64,000 bases of DNA, from the NCBI RefSeq assembly GCF_004661485.1, contig NZ_PQVH01000002.1:1-64000 (forward strand), read 5' to 3'. Positions 1 to 6,647 of the stretch are shown here, in pieces. Source of the DNA: Methylotenera oryzisoli (lineage in GTDB: Bacteria > Pseudomonadota > Gammaproteobacteria > Burkholderiales > Methylophilaceae). The stretch's first letter is position 1. Every line of letters begins with the position of its first letter. The notes under the pieces are model-generated. The model did not search any database. It was not told where the DNA came from and saw only the letters and a program-made list of their open reading frames with translations. The translations under genes and the position numbers were made by a program.

Positions 1-20
1 CCTTACTTCAAACGTTAGGA
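1..20 (+). repeat. attC site, 3' end only
   Basis: The L' and R' end of an attC whose 5' part is outside the window. R' is GTTAGGA (14-20). Recombination would fall after G14, so the first full cassette begins at T15. Confidence 0.85.
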
Positions 21-25
21 TCTCA

Positions 26-349
26 GTGAGAACTAGAAAAATGGCCTTGCAAGGTTTGTTTGTTATGGCGGGTTTTCTTATTTTCTCGTCCGTACTGGCA
101 GGTGCGCTCATTTTAAATACTCCGAAATTTAAAGCACCTCCTGAATTACCAGAACTGCTGTCATCTGTATCTGAAATTGAAACGCTACGAAAAATGGCTA
201 AGCTGATTCTTAGCGTCAATGAAAACTTTGCTGTGGGGTTCGTAAATTTGCTCTGGTACTATTTAGCAGTTTCGGTCATATTTGCAATATTTTGCGGTAT
301 TACTTTCTGGCGCTTTTATAGGCAACCGGATGTCTCTAGTGAGTCCTAA
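26..349 (+). CDS. Cassette 1: small two-TM membrane protein
   Basis: 107-aa protein of unknown function. A hydrophobic segment near residues 9-31 and another near 75-95 flank a hydrophilic loop of about 45 residues, so an inner-membrane hairpin with the loop probably periplasmic is the simplest reading. The GTG at 26 is chosen because AGGA in the attC-derived leader (17-20) is 5 nt upstream; an ATG at 41 is the alternative. The stop codon TAA (347-349) lies within the R'' box of the following attC, a packing seen throughout this array. No family recognised. Confidence 0.7.
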   Translation: MRTRKMALQGLFVMAGFLIFSSVLAGALILNTPKFKAPPELPELLSSVSEIETLRKMAKLILSVNENFAVGFVNLLWYYLAVSVIFAIFCGITFWRFYRQPDVSSES

Positions 350-401
350 CCCATCATTCAAGCGGGACGCCTAACGGCGCCCCTTAATTCAAACGTTAGG
401 C
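344..401 (+). repeat. attC site of cassette 1 (type A, 58 bp)
   Basis: R'' TCCTAAC (344-350) matches the reverse complement of cassette 1's own leading GTTAGGA. Terminal stem GCC/GGC. The R' box at the right, GTTAGGC (395-401), belongs to cassette 2. Confidence 0.95.
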
Positions 402-410
402 AATCTGCCC

Positions 411-1031
411 ATGACAAAATACTATCCTCCAACTAACAAGGCACAGCAGTTTCATTGTATTCATTGCGGCGTTTATGCGAAGCAAAAATGGGACGTGCTT
501 TATTTTGGCTATTACAGTACCAACGAGTCACCAATTACGTTCTGCATCTGTGAACACTGCCAAGAAATTTCATACTGGCACGACGGGAGAATGATTATTC
601 CAGCTGAAGCTCCTGTAGCACCACCCCACCCTGACATGCCCAAGAGCATCATTGAAGAGTATCAGGAGGCTCGCTCCATTTTTGCAAGGTCACCTCGAGC
701 TGCCGTGGCGTTACTTCGACTTGCCATTCAAAAATTGATGGTTGAACTTGGCGAAAAAGGGGCGAACATAAACGCCGATATCAAGACTCTTGTATCGAAG
801 GGGTTGCCCGTTCAGATACAGCAAGCTTTTGACTATTGCCGAGTAATTGGCAATAACGCGGTACATCCAGGTGAGATAAACCTTAACGACACCCCAGAAA
901 TGGGGCAACACCTATTCAATATGCTTAACTTCATCGTGGAAGATCGAATCACTCGGCCAAAACATATAGCGTCTCTTTATTCGCAGTTACCCGAAGAAGC
1001 TAGAAATGCGATTGAAAAACGTGATGCCTAA
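411..1031 (+). CDS. Cassette 2: DUF4145 (HEPN-like) protein with zinc ribbon
   Basis: 206 aa. The N-terminal third has two CxxC pairs (CIHC near residue 16 and CEHC near 47), a probable zinc ribbon. The rest is a helical DUF4145 domain with the hallmark R-x2-G-N-x-A-x-H (RVIGNNAVH, near residue 144). DUF4145 is grouped with HEPN-type domains and is often fused to, or sits beside, restriction and other anti-phage genes; some HEPN proteins are RNases using an R...H motif. Activity here is inference. No signal peptide or TM segment, unlike most cassettes in this array. The stop codon is inside the attC R'' box. A second DUF4145 cassette lies at 8825-9421. Confidence 0.85.
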   Translation: MTKYYPPTNKAQQFHCIHCGVYAKQKWDVLYFGYYSTNESPITFCICEHCQEISYWHDGRMIIPAEAPVAPPHPDMPKSIIEEYQEARSIFARSPRAAVALLRLAIQKLMVELGEKGANINADIKTLVSKGLPVQIQQAFDYCRVIGNNAVHPGEINLNDTPEMGQHLFNMLNFIVEDRITRPKHIASLYSQLPEEARNAIEKRDA

Positions 1032-1085
1032 CCCATCATTCAAGCGGGACTGGCTAAAGCCAGCCCCTTAATTCAAACGTTAGGT
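1026..1085 (+). repeat. attC site of cassette 2 (type A, 60 bp)
   Basis: R'' GCCTAAC, terminal stem TGGC-TAAA-GCCA, and R' GTTAGGT (1079-1085) belonging to cassette 3. Confidence 0.95.
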
Positions 1086-1099
1086 TTCAGGGAAAGATT

Positions 1100-1402
1100 A
1101 TGGACATTGTTAATCTCGCTTCATGGTTGGGCTTGCCTCTAATAGCGGCTTTAGTTTTAGGCATTACTCGTCCCAACTATCGCGCTTTAGCAATATCCAC
1201 ATTACTAATCGCAATACCTCTGTCTCTGTTGCTTGCTGCAAACAATAATCACGCAAATGCTGCGCGTAATTTTTTTATGGGCATCCTTATATTTAGCATT
1301 CCGCTTTTACTTCATGCATGGTTGGTTTCATTCATCAAACAAATCAACCTAACCCATCCATCAAGCGGGACGCCTAACGGCGCCCCTTATGTCAAACGTT
1401 AG
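1100..1402 (+). CDS. Cassette 3: small membrane protein with attC-encoded tail
   Basis: 100 aa, unknown function. Three hydrophobic segments fall near residues 9-22, 28-46 and 56-80. The frame does not meet a stop in the R'' box and instead reads through the whole attC, ending at TAG inside R' (1400-1402). The last 16 residues (THPSSGTP...APYVKR) are therefore attC-encoded. A similar PYVKR end appears in cassette 13. The body of the protein would end near 1347 without the tail. No family recognised. Confidence 0.7.
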   Translation: MDIVNLASWLGLPLIAALVLGITRPNYRALAISTLLIAIPLSLLLAANNNHANAARNFFMGILIFSIPLLLHAWLVSFIKQINLTHPSSGTPNGAPYVKR

Positions 1403-1404
1403 GC
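1347..1404 (+). repeat. attC site of cassette 3 (type B, 58 bp)
   Basis: R'' ACCTAAC; R' GTTAGGC. The L boxes are of the variant form: CCATCAAGC on the left and TTATGTCAAACG on the right, against TCATTCAAGC / TTAATTCAAACG in type A. The site is translated as part of the cassette 3 ORF and supplies an ATG (1389) in frame with cassette 4. Confidence 0.95.
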
Positions 1405-1406
1405 AT

Positions 1407-1652
1407 ATGAGCAAAATTTTTATAAATTTGACTTCAGTTATATTGCGCTTCATATTTTTTTATTTAGTTATATCAATATGGATACAACCCGCATCGCCCA
1501 GCCAATTTTTTAACTTTTCAATGTTATTTTTCTTGCTTCTTACGTTTGTCCCTTTGCGGCTCTTACTACACACCCCACTTATTTTCATTTCAATATGTTG
1601 CTATATGGTCATCTTTTTTCTTTACTTTAAATCAATATGGTGGTGCTGTTAG
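1407..1652 (+). CDS. Cassette 4: very hydrophobic small membrane protein
   Basis: 81 aa from the ATG at 1407, nearly all hydrophobic, probably three TM segments (about residues 9-26, 36-52, 55-75), ending in CC. Unknown function. The ATG at 1389 inside the preceding attC is in frame and would add MSNVRH to the N-terminus, so initiation there is possible. No clear Shine-Dalgarno precedes either start. Small size and extreme hydrophobicity make function unassignable. Confidence 0.55.
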   Translation: MSKIFINLTSVILRFIFFYLVISIWIQPASPSQFFNFSMLFFLLLTFVPLRLLLHTPLIFISICCYMVIFFLYFKSIWWCC

Positions 1653-1671
1653 TGGTTACTAAAAAATTTAC

Positions 1672-1729
1672 GCCTAACCCATCATTCAAGCGGGACGCCT
1701 AACGGCGCCCCTTAATTCAAACGTTAGGC
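1672..1729 (+). repeat. attC site of cassette 4 (type A, 58 bp)
   Basis: R'' GCCTAAC (1672-1678), R' GTTAGGC (1723-1729), terminal stem GCC/GGC. Confidence 0.95.
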
Positions 1730-1735
1730 TTAAAC

Positions 1736-2140
1736 ATGGTCAACCTAGTAATTACATTTTTCATAGTTATTTCTGCATTCTACGCACCAACAAAAACTGC
1801 AATAACAGTCGGCCTTGCTGTCGCTTTCGGATTTATCGTGCAACTAATCACGGGCTTTATTGCTAGGCCTGTTTCGCTACCTCAGTCAATAAGAGCTGTT
1901 TTCTTCTCTTTTGTCGCCATGTTTATTGCGGCCCTTTTTTCTGTTCAAGTATTGGTCAGTACAGGCGCAGCCTTCACCCCTTTAAGCTTTGTCGCAGTGA
2001 TTGCCGCTTCGTGCGCGGCCTTTAGTATTTGCCTCGAAATTAAGTCGGCACATGCGCTAGTCGTTACTTTGCTTTTTTGGGGCATCGCATACCCAACCCT
2101 TAGCTATTTTGGAGTTACTGCCTTTAGAGCTACGGCCTAA
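1736..2140 (+). CDS. Cassette 5: four-TM membrane protein
   Basis: 134 aa with hydrophobic segments near residues 3-15, 21-42, 55-75, 80-100 and 106-125, so four or five TM helices. No conserved motif recognised. The start ATG follows the R' box by 6 nt with no purine-rich leader other than TTAGGC. The stop codon (2138-2140) is inside the attC R'' box. Confidence 0.7.
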   Translation: MVNLVITFFIVISAFYAPTKTAITVGLAVAFGFIVQLITGFIARPVSLPQSIRAVFFSFVAMFIAALFSVQVLVSTGAAFTPLSFVAVIAASCAAFSICLEIKSAHALVVTLLFWGIAYPTLSYFGVTAFRATA

Positions 2141-2192
2141 CCCCTCATTCAAGCGGGACGCCTAACGGCGCCCCTTAATTCAAACGTTAGCC
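2135..2192 (+). repeat. attC site of cassette 5 (type A, 58 bp)
   Basis: R'' GCCTAAC. The R' box is GTTAGCC (2186-2192), an unusual core belonging to cassette 6, which carries the exactly matching R'' GGCTAAC. Confidence 0.95.
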
Positions 2193-2195
2193 ATT

Positions 2196-2681
2196 ATGAA
2201 AAAAATTATAGCTTTTTCACTTGCTTTACTTTCTGGCTCTGTTTTGGCTTCGAGCAATACAAATTGGGTCGTGAGTTTTCGTGACTATGAGGGTTACCCG
2301 CTATTTACGCGTCATCCAACAGACCTTAACTTTGATAAATTGCAAAAACTTTACCCTATTAGGATTATTGTTGACCTTACGTTGGCAAAAGTAAAAGATA
2401 ATGGACTGCCTGAAAATGACTACAATAAAGCTATAGAAGAGCTAGACAATTTTGTAGTTGAGTATTTTGAAAACCAATCTGAGGGGCAATGTGTGCTTGT
2501 TGAAACATATGCTGGCAAAAGGCATTTTTACTCATACGTTTCAAACTCGGCTAACATTGAAGCATTCAAGCGAGAAATTAATAAAAAATTTCCGAAGCAT
2601 GAAATAGAGTTTGATATAAAACCTGATAAAAATTGGTCGCTCATTCGTAAATATACTAAAGAAATATTAAGTAATGGCTAA
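2196..2681 (+). CDS. Cassette 6: secreted protein of unknown function
   Basis: 161 aa with a signal peptide (MKK, hydrophobic core to about residue 16, likely cleavage after VLA near residue 18). The mature part is charged and soluble with one Cys, probably periplasmic. No family recognised. The stop codon (2679-2681) overlaps the attC R'' box. Confidence 0.75.
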   Translation: MKKIIAFSLALLSGSVLASSNTNWVVSFRDYEGYPLFTRHPTDLNFDKLQKLYPIRIIVDLTLAKVKDNGLPENDYNKAIEELDNFVVEYFENQSEGQCVLVETYAGKRHFYSYVSNSANIEAFKREINKKFPKHEIEFDIKPDKNWSLIRKYTKEILSNG

Positions 2682-2735
2682 CCCATCATTCAAGCGGGAC
2701 CTGCTAAAGCAGGCCCCTTAATTCAAACGTTAGGC
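2676..2735 (+). repeat. attC site of cassette 6 (type A, 60 bp)
   Basis: R'' GGCTAAC pairs with this cassette's own leading GTTAGCC. Terminal stem CCTGC/GCAGG. R' GTTAGGC (2729-2735). Confidence 0.95.
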
Positions 2736-2738
2736 CAC

Positions 2739-3083
2739 ATGAGATTTTTTTGCTTATTCATCTTGCTTTGCATTTCCTGCCAGTCACTGGCAGAAGATGC
2801 CTTACCGAAAGATGTTTCAAGCTATTTAGAACTTCGCGAATCCTGCGACCACTGGCGAGGTGAGTATGGTTACGATGAAGAAAGGCAAGCTGATATTAAC
2901 TGGTCAATTTGCCAATCGTGCACAGGAACCGATGCAAAACTAGCAAAACTCAAACACAAATATAAGAACCATGAAAACATTCTTACAAAACTAAATGAGT
3001 TAGAGTCCGAGATTGAACCAAAAAACAAATCAGCGGCACGGCAGTTCTGTAAGAAAACAAGGAAACCTGAATGGTACAAATAA
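2739..3083 (+). CDS. Cassette 7: small secreted Cys-containing protein
   Basis: 114 aa. A signal peptide covers about residues 1-18 (ends QSLA). The mature protein has the pattern ESCDHWRGE...CQSCTGTD followed by a Lys-rich helical stretch and a final Cys. The SCDHW-GE / CTGTD-KLA-LK-KY pattern resembles small conserved hypothetical periplasmic proteins I recall from other proteobacteria; no function is known to me. Cysteines could form disulfides in the periplasm. Confidence 0.75.
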   Translation: MRFFCLFILLCISCQSLAEDALPKDVSSYLELRESCDHWRGEYGYDEERQADINWSICQSCTGTDAKLAKLKHKYKNHENILTKLNELESEIEPKNKSAARQFCKKTRKPEWYK

Positions 3084-3089
3084 GTTATG

Positions 3090-3149
3090 GCCTAACCCAT
3101 CATTCAAGCGGGACACGCTATAGCGTGCCCCTTAATTCAAACGTTGGGC
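3090..3149 (+). repeat. attC site of cassette 7 (type A, 60 bp)
   Basis: R'' GCCTAAC, terminal stem ACGC-TATA-GCGT, R' GTTGGGC (3143-3149). Confidence 0.95.
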
Positions 3150-3155
3150 ATACCT

Positions 3156-3482
3156 ATGTTAAAGCTTGTATTAGTTGTGGTTGCGGCAATTGTTATCGGC
3201 GCTGGCTTCTTTGGAGTTTATGTGATCTATGATAATTACAGCCTAAATCAAGATGGTAAGGAACGTTCTTTCATTCTATTTATTCTTGGTATGTTGTTTA
3301 GCATCTTTCTAGGTAACACCTTAATGCTTAATTTAGCTCTAAATTTTATCTGCACTAATAACTCAGGGGCTGGCTGTTCATTTGGCGTCTCAGCAATGAC
3401 ACTTCCATTTTCTATAGCATTAAGCATTGCCATATTTCTGTTTTTTTGGGCGAGCCTTGGCTGTCGCGTTAAAAAAAGTTAG
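3156..3482 (+). CDS. Cassette 8: three-TM membrane protein
   Basis: 108 aa from the ATG at 3156; a TTG within the R' box at 3144 is in frame but unlikely. Hydrophobic segments lie near residues 4-24, 38-60 and 78-100, and a pair of Cys (CTNNSGAGC) sits in the loop before TM3. Unknown function. Confidence 0.7.
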   Translation: MLKLVLVVVAAIVIGAGFFGVYVIYDNYSLNQDGKERSFILFILGMLFSIFLGNTLMLNLALNFICTNNSGAGCSFGVSAMTLPFSIALSIAIFLFFWASLGCRVKKS

Positions 3483-3497
3483 TCATGCAACGTATAT

Positions 3498-3557
3498 GCC
3501 CAACCCATCATTCAAACGGGACTGGCTAAAGCCAGCCCCTTAATTCAAACGTTAGAG
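3498..3557 (+). repeat. attC site of cassette 8 (60 bp)
   Basis: R'' GCCCAAC matches this cassette's own leading GTTGGGC. L'' has CAAACGGGAC in place of CAAGCGGGAC. Stem TGGC/GCCA. R' GTTAGAG (3551-3557). Confidence 0.95.
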
Positions 3558-3570
3558 CTATTAAAAACCT

Positions 3571-3855
3571 ATGAGTCACATCGGGAAAACTCTCTGTTTA
3601 ACTTATGCTTTAATCATCGCTATTTGCATCGCATTTTCTTATTCAGCAGGTGGTGGCTTCAAAGGGCAGTATGTTTTTCTACAATTACCGATAGTTATTC
3701 AAATGGCTAGCATTGATGCAGTTGGTCTATCGCCAAAACTACAAAACCTATCTTGGGTGAGTGTTTATGGTGCATTGTGTCTGCCTACCTTTTTATTTTT
3801 ATATTTCGTTGGCTGGGCTATTGATGGTCGAAGCTCTGGCTCACCATTCAAGTGA
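3571..3855 (+). CDS. Cassette 9: three-TM membrane protein
   Basis: 94 aa with hydrophobic segments near residues 7-25, 34-48 and 62-84. Unknown function. It stops 69 nt before its attC, leaving an unusually long untranslated gap. The last codons (GSPFK) and the next bases resemble the left part of an attC (CACCATTCAAGTGAG), so the frame may end in a decayed site; this is weak. Confidence 0.65.
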   Translation: MSHIGKTLCLTYALIIAICIAFSYSAGGGFKGQYVFLQLPIVIQMASIDAVGLSPKLQNLSWVSVYGALCLPTFLFLYFVGWAIDGRSSGSPFK

Positions 3856-3924
3856 GTTTACCTTTCTTTACAATCTTTCTCTGTTGTCAGTATTTCCCAT
3901 GCGTAAGGTTTCTTGTATCCTTTG

Positions 3925-3984
3925 CTCTAACCAATCATTCAAGCGGGACTGGCTAAAGCCAGCCCCTTAATTCAAACGTTGGGC
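3925..3984 (+). repeat. attC site of cassette 9 (60 bp)
   Basis: R'' CTCTAAC matches this cassette's own leading GTTAGAG. Stem TGGC/GCCA. R' GTTGGGC (3978-3984). Confidence 0.95.
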
Positions 3985-3997
3985 ATCAAGGTAAGGT

Positions 3998-4534
3998 ATG
4001 GCGCTACTTGCTGAAGAAATCGTTGAAGAATGGCTGAACCGCCAAGGTTACTTCACGATCCGAGGAATCAAAATGGGCGTTCAAGAAATCGACTTGCTTG
4101 CGGTAAAAGCGCAAGAAGACGGAAAAACTGATTGCCGCCACATTGAGGTTCAAGCGTCTATGCGCCCCGTCAGTTACATTTCTCGAGTGCCAAAGGAAAG
4201 CCAGAAAGCTGGCCGTGCCGCAAACAGCGCGAAACGTTCCGCTGATGAACTCGTGCAAGGTGTTGCTGAGTGGGTTGAAAAGAAATTCCACAGGCCAGTG
4301 AAAACATCACTCATGCGCACCCTATGGAATGGTGATTGGTCATCCGAGCTTGTCGTAAATGTCGTGAAATCCGACGAAGAACTCAATCTCGTTGCAGGCC
4401 ACGGCATCAAGATTCTTCGGCTAAATGAAATAGTTGAATCACTTGCAAGCAATAAATTCGTTGTTGCGAGTGCCGCTGGTGGAGACATTATTGATCTCAT
4501 ACAAATGGGCTCAGCCCTTAAAGAGGACGCATGA
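3998..4534 (+). CDS. Cassette 10: possible PD-(D/E)XK-like nuclease
   Basis: 178-aa soluble protein. The N-terminal half has E-E near residues 6-7, G-x-x-EIDLLAV (near residue 30) and HIEVQAS (near 48), spaced like the E...D...ExK core of PD-(D/E)XK folds, with Gln in place of the usual Lys. A restriction-endonuclease-like or branched-DNA nuclease fold is a reasonable guess, not proven. The cassette is more GC-rich than its neighbours and carries a divergent 72-bp attC, so it probably came from another integron lineage. Confidence 0.65.
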   Translation: MALLAEEIVEEWLNRQGYFTIRGIKMGVQEIDLLAVKAQEDGKTDCRHIEVQASMRPVSYISRVPKESQKAGRAANSAKRSADELVQGVAEWVEKKFHRPVKTSLMRTLWNGDWSSELVVNVVKSDEELNLVAGHGIKILRLNEIVESLASNKFVVASAAGGDIIDLIQMGSALKEDA

Positions 4535-4535
4535 T

Positions 4536-4607
4536 GCCCAACAAGTCATTCCAGCGGACCGTCAAAGAGCTGCGCTTTTTGCCGTCCACTGAATTCGCAC
4601 GTTAGGT
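4536..4607 (+). repeat. attC site of cassette 10 (divergent, 72 bp)
   Basis: R'' GCCCAAC and R' GTTAGGT, but the interior (AAGTCATTCCAGCGGACC on the left, CCACTGAATTCGCACG on the right) differs from the 58/60-bp family and resembles attC sites common in Pseudomonas-type and mobile integrons. Confidence 0.9.
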
Positions 4608-4610
4608 ATT

Positions 4611-4964
4611 ATGATTTTTGCCATCGAAACAGAAGAACTAATATTGCATGTTTTCGAGAACGAAAATGCAGCAGTTGGGTATTGCGAAGGTTTAGATGTT
4701 GAGGCTGCAATTTGGCTGTTTTGGAATGCGGAAGGTTTACCATTAGAGCCAGAATTTACCGTCCCAAACAAAAGAGGTTTGTTCACTGTGAAAAATGGAA
4801 AATATCATTTGGTCAAAGCTTCTGAAAACCACCATTCCAGCCTATTGGAAGCACTTGAAAACGTCGTGTCAGTTGAGGGTTTGTCACCATTAAATACAGT
4901 GGGAGCTATTCGGCAATACCTAACCCATCCATCAAGCGGGACTGGCGAAAGCGCACTTCAATGA
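4611..4964 (+). CDS. Cassette 11: small soluble acidic protein
   Basis: 117 aa with no signal peptide or TM segment, rich in Glu in the first half (MIFAIETEELILHVFENE...). It reads into its attC, so about the last 13 residues (THPSSGTGESALQ) are attC-encoded, ending at TGA 4962-4964. Unknown function; the compact mixed alpha/beta pattern with W-L-F-W near residue 35 is not diagnostic. Its attC is the unusual 111-bp one. Confidence 0.7.
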   Translation: MIFAIETEELILHVFENENAAVGYCEGLDVEAAIWLFWNAEGLPLEPEFTVPNKRGLFTVKNGKYHLVKASENHHSSLLEALENVVSVEGLSPLNTVGAIRQYLTHPSSGTGESALQ

Positions 4965-5028
4965 TACAATTTTCATTAACGAGGGTTGAGCCACCGATGT
5001 CGCCAGCCCCTTATGTCAAACGTTAGGC
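4918..5028 (+). repeat. attC site of cassette 11 (type B, 111 bp)
   Basis: R'' ACCTAAC, R' GTTAGGC (5022-5028), and type B L boxes as in cassettes 3, 12 and 13. Between the halves of the TGGCG/CGCCA stem lies a loop of about 54 nt (4949-5000) instead of the usual 4, which nearly doubles the site. Confidence 0.9.
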
Positions 5029-5034
5029 TTAGCT

Positions 5035-5220
5035 ATGGCAATTTTGGATGCAATCGTTTATGTAGTTGGTGAAGCAATCGCATATGTTGTCGGTGCAGTT
5101 ACAGGGCGTGCATTTCATATCGAGCCCAAGAAAGCTCAACGTATTGGGGAGTATTTTGTAATGGCAATTGTTGGAGTATTTTTGTTTGCTCTAATTGCCG
5201 TTACATTTATTTATTCATAA
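5035..5220 (+). CDS. Cassette 12: 61-aa membrane protein
   Basis: Short protein with a weakly hydrophobic Ala/Val/Gly segment (about residues 5-24), a basic linker (EPKKAQR) and a clear TM helix near residues 40-59. Probably an inner-membrane peptide; unknown function. The start ATG lies 6 nt after R' without an obvious ribosome binding site. Confidence 0.6.
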   Translation: MAILDAIVYVVGEAIAYVVGAVTGRAFHIEPKKAQRIGEYFVMAIVGVFLFALIAVTFIYS

Positions 5221-5253
5221 TGGGTATGTTATTGAATATTTGTCCGTTTAAAA

Positions 5254-5311
5254 GCCTAACTCATCCATCAAGCGGGACGCCTTGCGGCGCCCCTTATGTC
5301 AAACGTTAGGC
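5254..5311 (+). repeat. attC site of cassette 12 (type B, 58 bp)
   Basis: R'' GCCTAAC, R' GTTAGGC (5305-5311), L boxes of type B. Stem GCC-TTGC-GGC. Confidence 0.95.
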
Positions 5312-5327
5312 ACTCAACTAGCCATAT

Positions 5328-5762
5328 ATGAATATATTATTAATAATTGTTGCAGTTCCTGTACTTCTCATAGGTTTTGCTTTGCTAATGGCAAAACACA
5401 AGCCAGACCCAAAGGACTTTGATAAAATTGAACAAGTGGTTAATAACCACGGTGCAAATAACAAATATATGTTTAGTTTTGTTCTCTTTTGCATTATATC
5501 GACAGTCACTCCTGGCGCATGGGGGGTCGCTTCTCTTGCGCAGGGACAATTGCTATTTGGAAGTGTCGTATTACTTATATGGGCTTACCCTTACTGGTTT
5601 TTTTTGAACTATTTAAGTAATCGTTCGTTGTTAAAAATGCGCTTGGGGTTCTCAATACCATTAACTTTGTTGGTATTGGCTTTTGCTTTTTTTGTAGGTC
5701 AAACGCCTAACCCATCCATCAAGCGGGACTTGCTACCGCAAGCCCCTTATGTCAAACGTTAG
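5328..5762 (+). CDS. Cassette 13: four-TM protein with attC-encoded tail
   Basis: 144 aa. Hydrophobic segments lie near residues 3-20, 50-68, 74-92 and 105-122, with a charged loop (KHKPDPKDFDKIEQ) after the first. The frame reads through the complete attC, giving the tail NPSIKRDLLPQAPYVKR and stopping at TAG in R' (5760-5762). Unknown function. Confidence 0.7.
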   Translation: MNILLIIVAVPVLLIGFALLMAKHKPDPKDFDKIEQVVNNHGANNKYMFSFVLFCIISTVTPGAWGVASLAQGQLLFGSVVLLIWAYPYWFFLNYLSNRSLLKMRLGFSIPLTLLVLAFAFFVGQTPNPSIKRDLLPQAPYVKR

Positions 5763-5764
5763 GC
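5705..5764 (+). repeat. attC site of cassette 13 (type B, 60 bp)
   Basis: R'' GCCTAAC, stem TTGC-TACC-GCAA, R' GTTAGGC (5758-5764). Supplies an in-frame upstream ATG (5749) to cassette 14. Confidence 0.95.
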
Positions 5765-5769
5765 AGCTC

Positions 5770-6111
5770 ATGAGTACAGGCGATTTTTTAGCAAATACAT
5801 TATCAGTGCTTATACTGTTTTTTATGCTTTGCCCTTCGTTAATTAAGCTTATAGTTTTAGGATTTAAACGAGTGCGGGGCTTAAAAATTAATAATGAAAA
5901 TTATAAAACTGGTGTCACCATCCACGTCATCAATACATTTGTTTCTCCAGGGTTTCCTCTATACTTATTTTTCAAAGCCTCTCAATGTGGGCCAGGTTGT
6001 GGTAGTGGCATAGTTTTTATTTTCTTATTACCTATTACATATGGCTTGTTCTTTTTTGCAAATAGCTACATAGAAAAAGCATTTAAAGAAAATAAAGAAT
6101 ATAGTGCCTAA
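5770..6111 (+). CDS. Cassette 14: membrane protein
   Basis: 113 aa from the ATG at 5770; the attC-borne ATG at 5749 would add MSNVRQL. TM segments lie near residues 8-32, 53-67 and 77-98, with a Cys-Gly loop (CGPGCGSG). The stop codon (6109-6111) is in the R'' box. Unknown function. Confidence 0.65.
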   Translation: MSTGDFLANTLSVLILFFMLCPSLIKLIVLGFKRVRGLKINNENYKTGVTIHVINTFVSPGFPLYLFFKASQCGPGCGSGIVFIFLLPITYGLFFFANSYIEKAFKENKEYSA

Positions 6112-6163
6112 CCCATCATTCAAGCGGGACGCCTAACAGCGCCCCTTAATTCAAACGTTAGGC
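6106..6163 (+). repeat. attC site of cassette 14 (type A, 58 bp)
   Basis: R'' GCCTAAC, R' GTTAGGC (6157-6163). The terminal stem carries GCC-TAAC-AGC, one base different from the usual GGC. Confidence 0.95.
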
Positions 6164-6179
6164 CAAAAGGATTTTGCAC

Positions 6180-6572
6180 ATGAAAAGATTAGTATTCTTG
6201 TTTTTATTAGCGTTGTTTCACCAAAGCTCATTTGGTGCTATCTATAAATGCGAACAAAATGGAAAAGTCGAATATCAAGCAACTCAATGCGCAAAAGGAA
6301 ACGACATTTCAAACAAAATAAAACAGCCATCTCCTGTCACAGGTAAGGGCAAAGAAATGAGTATCAATATTTCAGATATGCCGCTACAAGACACACTGCA
6401 TATAATTGCAGATTTCTCAGGTAATAAATTAGTGGCCGACCCCTCGGTAAGCGGCTCGGGTGATTTCAATTATCAACGCACTCCATGGGATGCTGTACTA
6501 AAAGATATAGCTGGTAAATATAATTTAATCGTCAAAGTCGAAAATGGAACTATATTTGTTCGTAATCGCTAA
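6180..6572 (+). CDS. Cassette 15: secreted DUF4124-like + secretin N0/STN-like protein
   Basis: 130 aa from the ATG at 6180, preceded by AAAAGGA with good spacing. The signal peptide ends near residue 20. The segment IYKCEQNGKVEYQATQC resembles the start of DUF4124. Residues about 62-128 (DMPLQDTLHIIADFSGNKLV..., then TPWDAVLKDIAGKYNL) resemble the short N0/STN domain at the N-terminus of PilQ/GspD secretins and TonB receptors. A lone periplasmic N0-like domain with no barrel could bind a secretin or its partners; that is inference. Confidence 0.75.
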   Translation: MKRLVFLFLLALFHQSSFGAIYKCEQNGKVEYQATQCAKGNDISNKIKQPSPVTGKGKEMSINISDMPLQDTLHIIADFSGNKLVADPSVSGSGDFNYQRTPWDAVLKDIAGKYNLIVKVENGTIFVRNR

Positions 6573-6580
6573 GCTAAACG

Positions 6581-6638
6581 GCCTAACCCATCATTCAAGC
6601 GGGACGCCTAACGGCGCCCCTTAATTCAAACGTTAGGG
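6581..6638 (+). repeat. attC site of cassette 15 (type A, 58 bp)
   Basis: R'' GCCTAAC, R' GTTAGGG (6632-6638), stem GCC/GGC. Confidence 0.95.
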
Positions 6639-6647
6639 CATTAACTT

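Noticed and set aside
3840-3856. A hidden second attC in cassette 9 (CACCATTCAAGTGAG)
   Set aside because: Only the left half resembles an attC; no R' core or right arm follows before the true site at 3925.
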